Shown in pieces: positions 24,442 to 34,039 of a stretch of 64,000 bases of DNA (position 1 is the first letter of the stretch; each line of letters opens with the position of its first letter). The stretch covers positions 186,001 through 250,000 of the forward strand of contig NZ_PDLO01000003.1 in assembly GCF_002631205.1 (NCBI RefSeq). The letters are read 5' to 3'. The position numbers and the translations under genes are program-made. Under the pieces are notes generated by a model. The model did not search any database and was not told the origin of the DNA. It worked only from the letters and a program-made list of their open reading frames with translations. This DNA comes from Neolewinella marina (GTDB lineage Bacteria; Bacteroidota; Bacteroidia; Chitinophagales; Saprospiraceae).

Positions 24442-24539
24442 TGTAATCGAAGGGTACAGCGACGGACAGCAACCCAGTAACTCAAAAAACCTGAAACCCA
24501 GCAACCCTAATCATTCAACGCCCCATAGACCCCACCGAT

Positions 24540-25325
24540 ATGAATGTTAAAACCATGGCCGAATTCGCCGCCGAAGACAAGCACCCCGAAATCCTTTTCT
24601 GGGTGGGCTGCGCCGGCTCCTTCGACGACCGCGCCCAGAAGGTGACGCGGGCCTTCGCGGAAATCCTCACGGCTGCGGGTATCGAATTCGCCATCCTGGG
24701 CGACGAGGAAGCCTGCACGGGGGATCCCGCCCGCCGGGCCGGCAACGAATTCCTCTTCCAGATGGTGGCCCTCCAGAACATCGAAACGCTGAATATGTAC
24801 GGCGTGAAGAAGATGGTTACGGCCTGCCCCCACTGTTTCAATACCATCAAGAACGAGTACCCCGCTCTGGGGGGGCACTACGAGATCGTCCACCACACCC
24901 AGCTGCTGCAGCAACTGATCGATGACGGCCGCATCAAGATGACCGAAGGGGGATCCTTCAAAGGCAAGCGGATCACCTACCACGACAGCTGCTACCTGGG
25001 CCGCGCCAACGGCATCTACGAAGCGCCGCGGGATGTCCTGCGCTCCCTGGATGGACAACTGGTGGAGATGAAGCGCAGCCGGCAGAACGGACTATGCTGC
25101 GGTGCCGGCGGAGCCCAGATGTGGAAGGAGGACGAGCCCGGCGACAAGCGCATCAATATAGAGCGGACCGACGAAGCCCTCAGCCTGAGCCCCGACGTGA
25201 TCGCCGTGAACTGCCCCTTCTGCCTCACGATGCTGTCCGACGGTGTCACCGGCCGCGAGAAGCAGGGCGAGGTCATGGTATACGACCTGAGCGAACTCAT
25301 CGTGCGCGACATGCGGACAAACTGA
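24540..25325 (+). CDS. CCG-domain (Fe-S)-binding protein, heterodisulfide reductase-related
   Basis: This 261-residue soluble protein has two cysteine-rich CCG domains. The first includes FWVGCAGSFDDRA and VTACPHCFNTIKNEYP. The second includes ITYHDSCYLGR, QNGLCCGAGGAQMWKED and VNCPFCLTML. Such domains bind 4Fe-4S clusters in HdrB, GlpC and LutA-type proteins. It is likely the partner of the membrane dicluster protein at 22520, accepting or donating electrons. Which organic substrate is reduced or oxidised cannot be read from the sequence. Confidence 0.85.
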   Translation: MNVKTMAEFAAEDKHPEILFWVGCAGSFDDRAQKVTRAFAEILTAAGIEFAILGDEEACTGDPARRAGNEFLFQMVALQNIETLNMYGVKKMVTACPHCFNTIKNEYPALGGHYEIVHHTQLLQQLIDDGRIKMTEGGSFKGKRITYHDSCYLGRANGIYEAPRDVLRSLDGQLVEMKRSRQNGLCCGAGGAQMWKEDEPGDKRINIERTDEALSLSPDVIAVNCPFCLTMLSDGVTGREKQGEVMVYDLSELIVRDMRTN

Positions 25326-25366
25326 TATTGGGTGTTACATTCGGGGCCCATTAAACCCCGCTTCCC

Positions 25367-26854
25367 ATGTACACGATTGGTTACGATATCGGCTCCTCAT
25401 CCGTAAAAGCCGCCCTGGTCGAAGCCGCCACCGGCAAGGTCCTCGCGCGGGTGCAGGCCCCCCAAGAGGAGATGAGCATGCAGTCGCCCCAGTCGGGCTG
25501 GGCCGAGCAGGATCCCGAGCTCTGGTACCAGTACGTGGTGGAAACCACCGAGCAGTTGCTGGCGCGTACGCAGGTGCCAAGTTCGGAAGTGAAGGCCGTC
25601 GGCATTGGTTACCAGATGCATGGACTTGTCTTAGTTGACGCCGACCACAAGGTTATTCGCCCCTCCATCATCTGGTGCGACGGTCGGGCGGTAAGTACTG
25701 GTGAGCAGGCTTTTGTTGGCATCGGTCAAGAGCGTTGCCTGAGCCACTGCCTCAATAGTCCGGGGAACTTTACCGCCGCCAAACTGAAATGGGTAGCCGA
25801 CCATGAACCCGATAATTACGCCCGCACGGCCCACGCCATGCTGCCCGGCGACTACATCGCCCTCCGGCTCACCGGTCAGGCCACCACCACGGTTACCGGG
25901 CTGAGCGAAGGGGTGCTGTGGGATTTCAAACAGAACCAGCCGGCGGAGCTTGTCCTGGAGGAAATGGGCCTCGACGCCGACAAGCTCTGCCCCCGCGTAC
26001 CCGCCGTCGGCCAACAGGGAACGGTTTCCGAAACCGCCGCCCGGGAAACGGGACTCGCTCCCGGGACCATCGTTGGTTACCGAGCGGGCGACCAGCCAAA
26101 CAATGCCATGAGCCTGAACGTGATCCGCCCCGGAGAAGTGGCGGCCACGGCAGGGACCAGCGGGGTGGTGTACGGCGTCACCGACCGCCGCTCTTTCGAC
26201 CCCGGCCAGCGGGTCAACAGCTTCGCCCACGTCAATCACGGCCCGGACCAGGACCGCATCGGCATCCTGCTGTGCATCAACGGCACCGGAATTGCCCACC
26301 GCTGGATTCGTCAGCAGGTGTGCAGCCCCGCCACCACCTACGAGAACATGGAGCGCATTGCCGCGGGAGTGCCCATCGGCAGCGAGGGACTGCACTTTTT
26401 GCCCTTCGGTAACGGTCCCGAGCGGATGCTGCAGAACCGGGAGGTGGGGGCCCGCCTCCTCGGACTTGATTTCAACCGCCATACCCGTGACCACCTGGTG
26501 CGGGCGGGTATTGAAGGGGTGGCCTTCTCCTTCGTCTACGGCATGCGAGTAATGCAGGAGCTGGGCGTGTCGCTGAGCACCATCCGGGTGGGCAACGACA
26601 ATATGTTCCAAAGCCAGGTATTCGCCTCCACCATCTCCACCCTGACGGGGGCCACCATTGAAGTGCACAATACCAACGGTGCCGTGGGGGCCGCCCTGGC
26701 CGCCGGAGTATCCGCCGGACTATCCGCCGACCTCCCCGAAGCCGTAGGCAGGCAGGAAGTTCTCTCCCGCATTACCCCCCAACCCGAGCACCGGGAGGCG
26801 CTGGAAAAAGCCTACGGCATTTGGGCCGCTGCCCTTAAAGCCGCGCTGGGGTAA
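25367..26854 (+). CDS. xylB: Xylulokinase (FGGY family carbohydrate kinase)
   Basis: The 495-residue protein has the N-terminal phosphate loop YTIGYDIGSSSVKAALVE, the substrate block GYQMHGLVLVD, the catalytic Asp in GYRAGDQPNNAMSL, and the C-terminal ATP region VGNDNMFQSQVFASTI and NGAVGAALAAG. It phosphorylates D-xylulose for entry into the pentose phosphate pathway. No xylose isomerase lies nearby. Other FGGY kinases, such as those for ribulose, remain possible, but QMHG and the GDQP Asp favour xylulokinase. It sits alone, 41 nt after the Fe-S gene and 65 nt before a DUF2064 gene. Confidence 0.88.
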   Translation: MYTIGYDIGSSSVKAALVEAATGKVLARVQAPQEEMSMQSPQSGWAEQDPELWYQYVVETTEQLLARTQVPSSEVKAVGIGYQMHGLVLVDADHKVIRPSIIWCDGRAVSTGEQAFVGIGQERCLSHCLNSPGNFTAAKLKWVADHEPDNYARTAHAMLPGDYIALRLTGQATTTVTGLSEGVLWDFKQNQPAELVLEEMGLDADKLCPRVPAVGQQGTVSETAARETGLAPGTIVGYRAGDQPNNAMSLNVIRPGEVAATAGTSGVVYGVTDRRSFDPGQRVNSFAHVNHGPDQDRIGILLCINGTGIAHRWIRQQVCSPATTYENMERIAAGVPIGSEGLHFLPFGNGPERMLQNREVGARLLGLDFNRHTRDHLVRAGIEGVAFSFVYGMRVMQELGVSLSTIRVGNDNMFQSQVFASTISTLTGATIEVHNTNGAVGAALAAGVSAGLSADLPEAVGRQEVLSRITPQPEHREALEKAYGIWAAALKAALG

Positions 26855-26919
26855 ATCCGCACCGCGGGGTTCTACCGTAAATTGCGGCGTGGGTTTTTTC
26901 CCCGTCATCAATTTGCCCC

Positions 26920-27585
26920 GTGCCGCCAACCACCGCCATCCTGCTCTTCAGTCGATCCGCCTCCGCGGAAGCGGCCACGAAGGGCTTTGGCCGCGCCACG
27001 GATAGCTTAAGCGCCAGTCGGGCGCTGCTCCGGCGTACCCGAAATACCCTCGGGCGGAGCGGGCTGCCGGTGTATCACTATGACGAAGGCCGACAGCGCG
27101 GTCCCAGCTTCGGCGACCGACTGGCCCGGGCGATGGCCGAGGTATTTGCCCGCGGCTACGAGAGCATCATTGTAGTGGGCAACGACTGCCCCGGACTGCG
27201 GGTGAGTCATTTGGATCAAGCGGCCCGCGCCCTGGCGGAGGGCAGGAACGTCCTCGGACCAGACCAGCGGGGCGGCATCTGGCTGCTGGGTCTACACCGA
27301 TCCCATTTTACCGAGCCCCTGATTCGGGGCATTTCCTGGCAAAGCCACCGGGTGATGACCGAACTGTCAGCGGCCCTGGAAGAGGTGGTTCAGCTTGCCC
27401 GGCTCGCCGATCTCAACGACAGGGGCGACGTGATCCGCCATTGGTACCTGCTCCGGTCCATGTTGCCGGAACTGCAGGGATTGCTGAAACGCCGCTCCAT
27501 AATGCCATTCGGCAGATTACTTCGGCGAACTACTGGGGCGAAACAGGTGGCAACGGGTAGGGGGCCGCCGTTGGGGCAGCTGTAA
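26920..27585 (+). CDS. DUF2064 / TIGR04282-type glycosyltransferase (arsenosugar-associated family)
   Basis: This 221-residue protein begins at GTG. It has the nucleotide-sugar transferase layout of the DUF2064 family: AILLFSRSASAEAATKGFG, SFGDRLARAMAEVFARGYESIIVVGNDCPGL, and GPDQRGGIWLLGLHRSHF. Members of TIGR04282 are often found near arsS, and an arsS gene lies 9.7 kb downstream, so it may take part in arsenosugar synthesis. That link is by family association, not by operon. The C-terminal 40 residues are basic and poorly conserved in appearance. Confidence 0.75.
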   Translation: MPPTTAILLFSRSASAEAATKGFGRATDSLSASRALLRRTRNTLGRSGLPVYHYDEGRQRGPSFGDRLARAMAEVFARGYESIIVVGNDCPGLRVSHLDQAARALAEGRNVLGPDQRGGIWLLGLHRSHFTEPLIRGISWQSHRVMTELSAALEEVVQLARLADLNDRGDVIRHWYLLRSMLPELQGLLKRRSIMPFGRLLRRTTGAKQVATGRGPPLGQL

Positions 27586-27623
27586 TTCCCGCTTCCCCTT
27601 TTCCCGACTTCAACCATTGCCGA

Positions 27624-30600
27624 ATGTCTCACTTACGTGGTTGGGCCACCCTGGGTGGCTCCCTCCTGTCCATATTGCTGTCTGCCCAGGTTACCCTCAC
27701 CGGAACCGTGACGGACGGCACCCAGCCCCTGGTGGGGGCATCCGTATTCATGCAGGCTCAGCCCGCGCAGGGCACCTTTACGGATGAGGGGGGTGCATTC
27801 TCCCTCCCGGTAGAAAGCCTCCCGGACACCCTGGTCGTCAGCTATATCGGCTATCGCGACCACCATGTTCCGGTGGCGGTGAATACACCCATGCCCCTCC
27901 GGATCAGGATGGTGGCCGGCGTTGATGTGTCAGAAGTCGTCGTAACGGCGCTGGGCGTCCGCCGGCAGAACAGCACTTTAGGATACTCGGTGCAGCAGAT
28001 TGGCAACGAGGAGCTTACTGATGTCCAGGCAGTCAACTTTCTGGACAATCTCAGCGGGCAGGTGGCGGGACTGCGGGTGACTGCCGGGGCCACGGGCGTG
28101 GGGTCCAGCAGTCAGGTGGTTATCCGCGGAGAAACCAGCTTCACGAACAACAGCCCGCTCTTCGTAGTCGACGGGGTGCCCATCAGCAACAACACCGTCC
28201 TCAACGCCAGCGACGAAGCTGCCGCCGGCTTTCAGGGGGTGGATTTCGGCAACGGGGCCATGGAAATCAATCCCGCGGACGTGTCCAGCGTGAGTGTACT
28301 CAAGGGGGCCTCCGCCGCCGCTCTCTACGGGACCCGGGCCGCCAACGGGGTGATCGTCATCACCACCAAACGTGGAGGGAAGCAGCCCGGTCTGGGCGTA
28401 AGCTTTAACAGCAGCCTGACGCTGGACCAACCTTTCCGGCTTCCCCGCTACCAAAACCTGTACGGACAGGGGCAGGGCGGTCAGTTCGCCTTTGTCGATG
28501 GTCTGGGCGGGGGTATTTCTGATAATATCACCTACAGCTACGGTCCCCGCCTCGATGCCGGGCTGAGCCTTCCGCAGTTCGACAGTCCGGTAACCCTTCC
28601 GGACGGGCGGGTGGTTCGCGGGGGCGACGTGGCCGTACACGGGGGGCTGCCCATTGCGGCCACGCCCTGGGTGAGCCGTCCCGACAACGTCCGCGACTTT
28701 TACGAAACCGGGCACACGGCCATCAACCACCTGGCCATCAGCGGGGGAGGGGAGAGCGGCGAGTTTCGTCTTTCGGCGGCCGACCTGCGGAGTGAAAGTT
28801 TCATTCCGGGCGTCAACCTCAAACGCAAGACGCTGGCGGGGCGATTTGAATTCCGGCCCTCGGATCGCTTCTCGGTGGACGCCAGCCTGAACTACCTTAA
28901 CTCCGGCTCCGACAACCGGCCCGCCGGGGGCTACGGCTCCGAGAACATCAACTATGACCTCACCGCCTGGCTGGGCCGGCAGACCGACGTGGAATCCCTG
29001 AAAGAATACTGGCAGCCCGGGCTGGAAGGGATACAGCAGTTCAGCTACAATTATACCTTCTTCGATAACCCCTACTTCACCCTCCGCGAAAACCGGAACA
29101 GCTTTACCCGCGACCGCCTGTTCGGCTTCGTATCCGTGCGGTATGAATTATTGGACAACCTGAGCATTAGCCTTCGGTCCGGGATGGACTACAGCAGTGA
29201 AAGCCGACAGTTCCGACGCCACTACAGCAGCAACCGCTTCCCCCGCGGCGGATACGCGGAGCACGATGTGAGCTACCGGGAAGTGAATACTGATTTTCTC
29301 CTGGATTATCGCACCTCCTTCGGCGCCGTGGACATGAACCTGCTGGCCGGAGGGAACCGCCTTACCCAGCGGGCGGCAGACGCCCAGTACAGCGCCTTCA
29401 CCCTGGCTCAGCCCGGCATTTTCCGCCTGAGCAACGCGGCCAGTCCGGTAGTGGCACTCGACCGCTCGGCCGCTAAGCAGATCAACAGCCTGTATGGCCT
29501 GGCACGATTCGGACTGCGGGAATACCTTTTCCTGGACCTCACTGGCCGCAGCGACTGGTCGAGCGCCCTGGCGTCGCCCACGGATGCATCTAGCACCCGC
29601 TTCTTTTATCCCTCCGCCAGTCTGAGTTTTGTGGTGAGCCAGGCGTGGGAGCTCCCGGAAGCGATCAGCTACCTGCAGCTACGGGCCAATTCCGCCCAGG
29701 TAGGCAACGACACGGATCCTTTCCGGACCACCTCCACCTTCGTGGCCCAGACGCCCTTCGGAGGGCAGCCCACCTTCAGTGAACAGTCCACCCTGCCGCA
29801 GCCAGATCTACAGCCTGAAAGAACCACCGCCCGGGAGGCTGGGGCGGACCTTCGTCTGCTGGATTACCGGTTAGGGCTGGACCTGACCTACTTCTCCCAA
29901 CGTACGGACAACCAGATCCTGAGCCTGCCTATCCCGCAGTCGTCCGGCTACCGCCAGCAGATCGTCAACGGGGGTGCCGTCCGGTCTCGTGGCTGGGAAG
30001 CCATTCTTAGTCTGGTCCCCATCACCGGCCGCGAGTTCAACTGGACCACCCGGCTGAATTTCAGTACTACCACCGCCAAGGTGGAGTCACTGCCCGCAGG
30101 TGCCGACCGCTTTACCCTGTCATACAGCCGTATTTACAACTCGGTGAACCAGACCGTCTACTTCATCGTCGAACCCGGTGGAGAAATGGGTGACATCTGG
30201 GGCACCGGCCACCGCAAGACGGCCGATGGCCAATTTATCCTCAACGACCGGGGAGAATTAGTGGCCGACAACACCCTGCGCAAGCTGGGCAACGCCAACC
30301 CATATTTCCTCCTCGGAGCCTCCAATACCTTCCGCTGGCGGAATTTCGGGCTGGACGTGCTGCTGGACTGGCGGCAGGGCGGACAATTGGTCAGCCGCAC
30401 CCTCAGCCTGGCCGGCGTAGCCGGACAGTTGGAGGAAACCGCCCACCGACCCGAAAACGGCATCGTCATCCCCGGGGTGGTCAATACCGGCACGGAGGAG
30501 GAGCCGGTCTATGTCGCCAATACCATGGCCATATCCGCCGAAAGCTACTACCGCAGCTACTACGACCGCAACCACGAGGAGAACAACCTCTACGACGCCA

Positions 30601-30851
30601 GCTACCTGAAGTTGCGGGAGCTGAGGATTACTTACCAGCTCGACCGCGAGCAGTTGATGGGCTCCTTCCTTTCGGGGCTCGGAGAATTGTCCCTGAGCCT
30701 CATTGGACGCAACCTCTACGCCTGGTCGGCCATTCCCCACTTCGATCCCGAGCAGTTTGCGATTCAGGGGCAGCGCATCGTGTTTGGGGTGGAGGACATG
30801 ACCTATCCCTCCGCCCGCAGCTTCGGTTTGTCTCTGGGCCTTCAATTCTAA
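27624..30851 (+). CDS. SusC/RagA family TonB-linked outer membrane transporter
   Basis: This 1075-residue protein has a signal peptide (GSLLSILLSAQ), a carboxypeptidase-D-like domain (TLTGTVTDGTQPLVGASVFM), the SusC signature VTALGVRRQNSTLGYSVQQI and a plug domain with PLFVVDGVPISNN and VLKGASAAALYGTRAANGVIVITTK. The remainder is a 22-strand-type beta barrel ending ARSFGLSLGLQF. It imports a glycan or peptide fragment together with the SusD-like lipoprotein encoded 24 nt downstream. The substrate is unknown; no glycoside hydrolase or peptidase lies in the same unit. Confidence 0.95.
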   Translation: MSHLRGWATLGGSLLSILLSAQVTLTGTVTDGTQPLVGASVFMQAQPAQGTFTDEGGAFSLPVESLPDTLVVSYIGYRDHHVPVAVNTPMPLRIRMVAGVDVSEVVVTALGVRRQNSTLGYSVQQIGNEELTDVQAVNFLDNLSGQVAGLRVTAGATGVGSSSQVVIRGETSFTNNSPLFVVDGVPISNNTVLNASDEAAAGFQGVDFGNGAMEINPADVSSVSVLKGASAAALYGTRAANGVIVITTKRGGKQPGLGVSFNSSLTLDQPFRLPRYQNLYGQGQGGQFAFVDGLGGGISDNITYSYGPRLDAGLSLPQFDSPVTLPDGRVVRGGDVAVHGGLPIAATPWVSRPDNVRDFYETGHTAINHLAISGGGESGEFRLSAADLRSESFIPGVNLKRKTLAGRFEFRPSDRFSVDASLNYLNSGSDNRPAGGYGSENINYDLTAWLGRQTDVESLKEYWQPGLEGIQQFSYNYTFFDNPYFTLRENRNSFTRDRLFGFVSVRYELLDNLSISLRSGMDYSSESRQFRRHYSSNRFPRGGYAEHDVSYREVNTDFLLDYRTSFGAVDMNLLAGGNRLTQRAADAQYSAFTLAQPGIFRLSNAASPVVALDRSAAKQINSLYGLARFGLREYLFLDLTGRSDWSSALASPTDASSTRFFYPSASLSFVVSQAWELPEAISYLQLRANSAQVGNDTDPFRTTSTFVAQTPFGGQPTFSEQSTLPQPDLQPERTTAREAGADLRLLDYRLGLDLTYFSQRTDNQILSLPIPQSSGYRQQIVNGGAVRSRGWEAILSLVPITGREFNWTTRLNFSTTTAKVESLPAGADRFTLSYSRIYNSVNQTVYFIVEPGGEMGDIWGTGHRKTADGQFILNDRGELVADNTLRKLGNANPYFLLGASNTFRWRNFGLDVLLDWRQGGQLVSRTLSLAGVAGQLEETAHRPENGIVIPGVVNTGTEEEPVYVANTMAISAESYYRSYYDRNHEENNLYDASYLKLRELRITYQLDREQLMGSFLSGLGELSLSLIGRNLYAWSAIPHFDPEQFAIQGQRIVFGVEDMTYPSARSFGLSLGLQF

Positions 30852-30875
30852 CCGGGTAAGCCCCCAACCGCTACC

Positions 30876-32309
30876 ATGAAAAACGTCCTCCTCGCTTCTA
30901 CCATCCTGGTTTTCCTCTTTTCTGCCTGTACCGAAGATTTCCAGGAGATCAACACCAATCCGAACGCCCCTTCTGAAGTGGAAAGTGAACTGCTGTTGCG
31001 GCAGGTCCTCTACGGCTTCGGAGACGACATGAGCTATGAAGGCTTCGTGGCCGGTAACCTGCTCAGTCAGCACTTTGCCATGATTGACTTTAACCTGCTG
31101 GACCGCCACGCGCTCAGCAGTCCCCAGGAAGGAGGCAACCCCTGGGACGTGCTCTACGTGGCCCTGCGCGACAACGAAACCCTCCTGCAGCAAAGCCTGG
31201 ACAATCCGGCCGCTGCGGCCTACGAAGGTCCGGCGCGGGTACTCAAGGCCTACCTGGCCATGACCCTGACCGACATCTACGGCGACGTCCCGTATTCCGA
31301 GGCGGTACGCGGGCGCTCCGACGGGATAGTAACCCCCGCTTACGACCGGCAGGAGAATATTTATCTGGCCGAGGGGGGCATCCTGGATAACCTCCGTCGG
31401 GCGAGTGCCCTGCTCGATCGCCCGGCGACCGCGCTGCCAATAAAGGGGGACTTGCTGTACGCCGGGGACCTTGCCGCCTGGGGGCGTTTTGTCAATAGCC
31501 TGCGCATAAAGGCGCTAATGCGGATCTCGGGGCGGGTGGACGTTCGGGAAGAATTGACCACGATCTACCAATCCGGAAACTACTTCACCTCCGGAGAGCA
31601 GGATGCCATCTTTCAATTTACCGCCGGACCGCCCAACAGCTTCGCTTTCGCTACCGCCCGTGTAGGAATTTTCAACGTGTTTTTGATGTCGATGACGGCC
31701 GAGCAGCTCTACGGCCACTACGCCGATCCACGGGTGGAGGTCCTGTACCGGCCCGCGGTTAACGATGGAGGATTTAACGGCATCATTAACGGAATTGATG
31801 CGGCGTCGGCCATCGTGCCCGATGATTACGCCCGCCCGGGACGGATCTGGCGGGAAAATACCGGGGCCCTGAAGTTCAACTACCTCACCGCCTGGGAGAC
31901 CACCCTGTTCCTGGCCGAAGCCGCCCACCGCGGATACCTGGACGCCGACGTTCAGGCCCTCTATGAGGAAGGCGTACGGTTGGGGTTCGAATACTGGTCT
32001 ACCCCCTTGCCCACCGATTACCTCACCGGAGGCGCGGCGGCCTGGGCTCCCGAGCGGGGACTACAGCAGATCATCACCCAAAAGTGGCTGGCGGGAATCG
32101 GTCATGGCTACGAGGGCTGGATCGAATGGCGGCGCACCGGCTTTCCCGCTCTGAATCCCGTGGCCGCCAGCCTGAACGACGGGCGCTACCCCGTGCGCTT
32201 TCCCTATCCCGCCGACGAGCAGGCGTTGAATTTCGATAATTACCGGGCCGCAGCGGCAGCCACCGACGGAAACTCGGTGAACGTGCCAGTCTGGTGGGAC
32301 GTGGAATGA
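30876..32309 (+). CDS. SusD/RagB family nutrient-binding lipoprotein (SusD-like_2 type)
   Basis: The 477-residue protein has a lipoprotein signal with lipobox LFSAC at residues about 14-18, then the conserved start TEDFQEINTNPNAPSE. Later blocks include AYLAMTLTDIYGDVPYSEAV (a TPR-like helix pair), YFTSGEQDAIFQFT and a C-terminal YEGWIEWRRTGFP. It caps the SusC-like barrel at the cell surface and binds the ligand. The stop overlaps the start of the symporter gene, pointing to a four-gene unit susC-susD-symporter-csaA. Confidence 0.93.
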   Translation: MKNVLLASTILVFLFSACTEDFQEINTNPNAPSEVESELLLRQVLYGFGDDMSYEGFVAGNLLSQHFAMIDFNLLDRHALSSPQEGGNPWDVLYVALRDNETLLQQSLDNPAAAAYEGPARVLKAYLAMTLTDIYGDVPYSEAVRGRSDGIVTPAYDRQENIYLAEGGILDNLRRASALLDRPATALPIKGDLLYAGDLAAWGRFVNSLRIKALMRISGRVDVREELTTIYQSGNYFTSGEQDAIFQFTAGPPNSFAFATARVGIFNVFLMSMTAEQLYGHYADPRVEVLYRPAVNDGGFNGIINGIDAASAIVPDDYARPGRIWRENTGALKFNYLTAWETTLFLAEAAHRGYLDADVQALYEEGVRLGFEYWSTPLPTDYLTGGAAAWAPERGLQQIITQKWLAGIGHGYEGWIEWRRTGFPALNPVAASLNDGRYPVRFPYPADEQALNFDNYRAAAAATDGNSVNVPVWWDVE

Positions 32310-33706
32310 TGGACGAACTCCTGACCTATACCAACCTGCAGTGGCTGCTGGTCGTGGGATCCAGCCTGATCTTGTTCGCCGTGTCTCCCCTGGCGCGCAC
32401 CGCGGGTGCCTTTTATCAGGGGACCCGCCGGGAGCGGGCGCCCGGCGTGGTGGCCCTGACCAGTAGTCTGGTCATCTCCTGGCTGTTTGCAAAGTCCATC
32501 ACGAACGCAGCCAACCTGGGCCTCTCTTTTGGCTGGATCGGGGGAGCGGCCTACGCGGCCTACTACGTGGGTTTCGCCGTGGCGGGCGTGGTCATCTATT
32601 ACCTCCGCACCCGGGGGCGTTACCGTAGTATCCACCACTTCCTGAGCAGCCGGTTTGGCCGGGGGGCGGTACTGCTCTTCTCCCTGCTGATCGGGTTTCG
32701 GTTATTCAATGAGGTGTGGTCCAACACCATGGTCATCGGCAGCTACTTCGGGGACATCGGCAGCACCTCCTACTATGTTGCCATTCTGGTATTTACCGCG
32801 CTTACCCTCGCCTACAGCCTGAAAGGGGGAATGTCTTCCTCTATCCTGACCGACGTCATACAGATGGCCCTGTTTGCGCTCCTGCTTACGGTAGTGCTGG
32901 GGGCTATATTGCCCCGGCTGGACTACGATCCGGTCCGGTTGCTTTCCGCGGGGCCGGCCCCGGGCACGAGTGGGTGGAGCGGGGGGATCAACCTGTTATT
33001 GGTGGCCCTGCTGCAGAGCCTCAGCTACCCCTTTCACGATCCGGTGTTGACCGACCGGGGATTTTTGGCCAAGCCGCGTACGAGTCTGAAAGCCTTTCTC
33101 TGGGCCGTTCCGCTGGGGGCGGGGTGCATCCTCCTCTTCAGTCTGGTAGGGGTATACGGCAACCTGGCGGGAGTACAGGGGCAGGCACCCGTCGAAGTGG
33201 CCCGGCTTCTGGGTGGGCCGTTGCTGCTGGTCATGAACTTCATCATGGTTACCTCGGCCGCCAGCACCCTGGACAGCACCTTTTCCAGTTTCTCCAAGCT
33301 TGCGGTAATTGACCTGGCCAGCCGAAACCAAACTACCGCCACGGTCGGCGCCGGCCGGTGGGCCATGGCCGGTATAACCCTGGTGGGCACCCTGCCCGTA
33401 TTTCTGGATCCCGCCATCCTCTCGGCCACTACCGTTTCCGGGGCGATGGTAGTCGGTTTGGCCCCGGTGTTCTGCCTGTGGTGGCTGCCGGTCCCGCGGG
33501 TCAGTTTCTTCGCCAGCGTCGGGGGCGGGCTGGTGTTTGGGACTATCTACGCCTTTGGGCTGTGGCCTACGGAAGTACTAGGAGCAGCCGCACCCTACGC
33601 CGACCTGCTCTCCGTAACCGTAGTTAGCCTGGTAGTTTGTTTCTTGCTGTATCTGCTGCCCCTTGCGGGTCGCATCATCCACGATACCCTATGGAAAAAG
33701 ACTTGA
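32306..33706 (+). CDS. Sodium:solute symporter (SSS) family transporter
   Basis: This 466-residue inner membrane protein has about 13 hydrophobic helices. Family blocks include AGAFYQGTRRERAPG, YYLRTRGRYRSIHHFLSSRFGRGA, YSLKGGMSSSILTDVIQ and VTSAASTLDSTFSSFSKLAVIDL, the last with the Ser/Thr sodium-site helix. Two adjacent ATGs at 32306 and 32309 both overlap the susD stop; 32306 gives an ATGA overlap. It likely carries the ligand imported by the adjacent SusC/SusD pair across the inner membrane. The substrate is not evident. The 3' end overlaps csaA by 16 nt. Confidence 0.88.
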   Translation: MMDELLTYTNLQWLLVVGSSLILFAVSPLARTAGAFYQGTRRERAPGVVALTSSLVISWLFAKSITNAANLGLSFGWIGGAAYAAYYVGFAVAGVVIYYLRTRGRYRSIHHFLSSRFGRGAVLLFSLLIGFRLFNEVWSNTMVIGSYFGDIGSTSYYVAILVFTALTLAYSLKGGMSSSILTDVIQMALFALLLTVVLGAILPRLDYDPVRLLSAGPAPGTSGWSGGINLLLVALLQSLSYPFHDPVLTDRGFLAKPRTSLKAFLWAVPLGAGCILLFSLVGVYGNLAGVQGQAPVEVARLLGGPLLLVMNFIMVTSAASTLDSTFSSFSKLAVIDLASRNQTTATVGAGRWAMAGITLVGTLPVFLDPAILSATTVSGAMVVGLAPVFCLWWLPVPRVSFFASVGGGLVFGTIYAFGLWPTEVLGAAAPYADLLSVTVVSLVVCFLLYLLPLAGRIIHDTLWKKT

Positions 33707-34029
33707 CCTGGCCTGCATTCGCCCGCGTGGATATGCGGGTGGGAACTGTCACCGCGGCCGAGCCCTTCCCCGAAGCCCGCCAGCCGGCGATCAAACTCTG
33801 GATCGATTTCGGTGAGCTCGGTACACTGAAATCCTCGGCCCAGATCACGGATCACTACACTCCGTCGCTGCTGGTAGGGCGACAAGTGGTAGCCGTGGTG
33901 AACTTCCCGCCCAAGCAGATCGCAAATTTCATGAGTGAGTGCTTGGTGCTGGGGGGCATCGAGGGGGAAGGGGCCGTAACCCTTCTGCGGCCCGACCGAC
34001 CCATCCAGAACGGCTCCCGCATCAGCTAA
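33691..34029 (+). CDS. csaA: tRNA-binding protein CsaA
   Basis: The 112-residue protein has the EMAP/OB-fold tRNA-binding layout: FARVDMRVGTVTAAEPFPEARQPAIKL, AQITDHYTPSLLVGRQVVAVVNFPPKQI and a final LRPDRPIQNGSRI. CsaA of Bacillus has been reported to bind tRNA and to have chaperone-like activity towards secreted proteins. Start ATG 33691 lies inside the end of the symporter gene and matches the family N-terminus MEKDLTWPAF. Its link to the transport genes is probably translational economy rather than function. Confidence 0.9.
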   Translation: MEKDLTWPAFARVDMRVGTVTAAEPFPEARQPAIKLWIDFGELGTLKSSAQITDHYTPSLLVGRQVVAVVNFPPKQIANFMSECLVLGGIEGEGAVTLLRPDRPIQNGSRIS

Positions 34030-34039
34030 ACGCGGGGAA

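Noticed and set aside
23885-24488. Four-helix-bundle segment as an insertion sequence or MITE
   Set aside because: There is no transposase and no clear target-site duplication; only 10-bp inverted repeats are visible, so it is kept as an observation.
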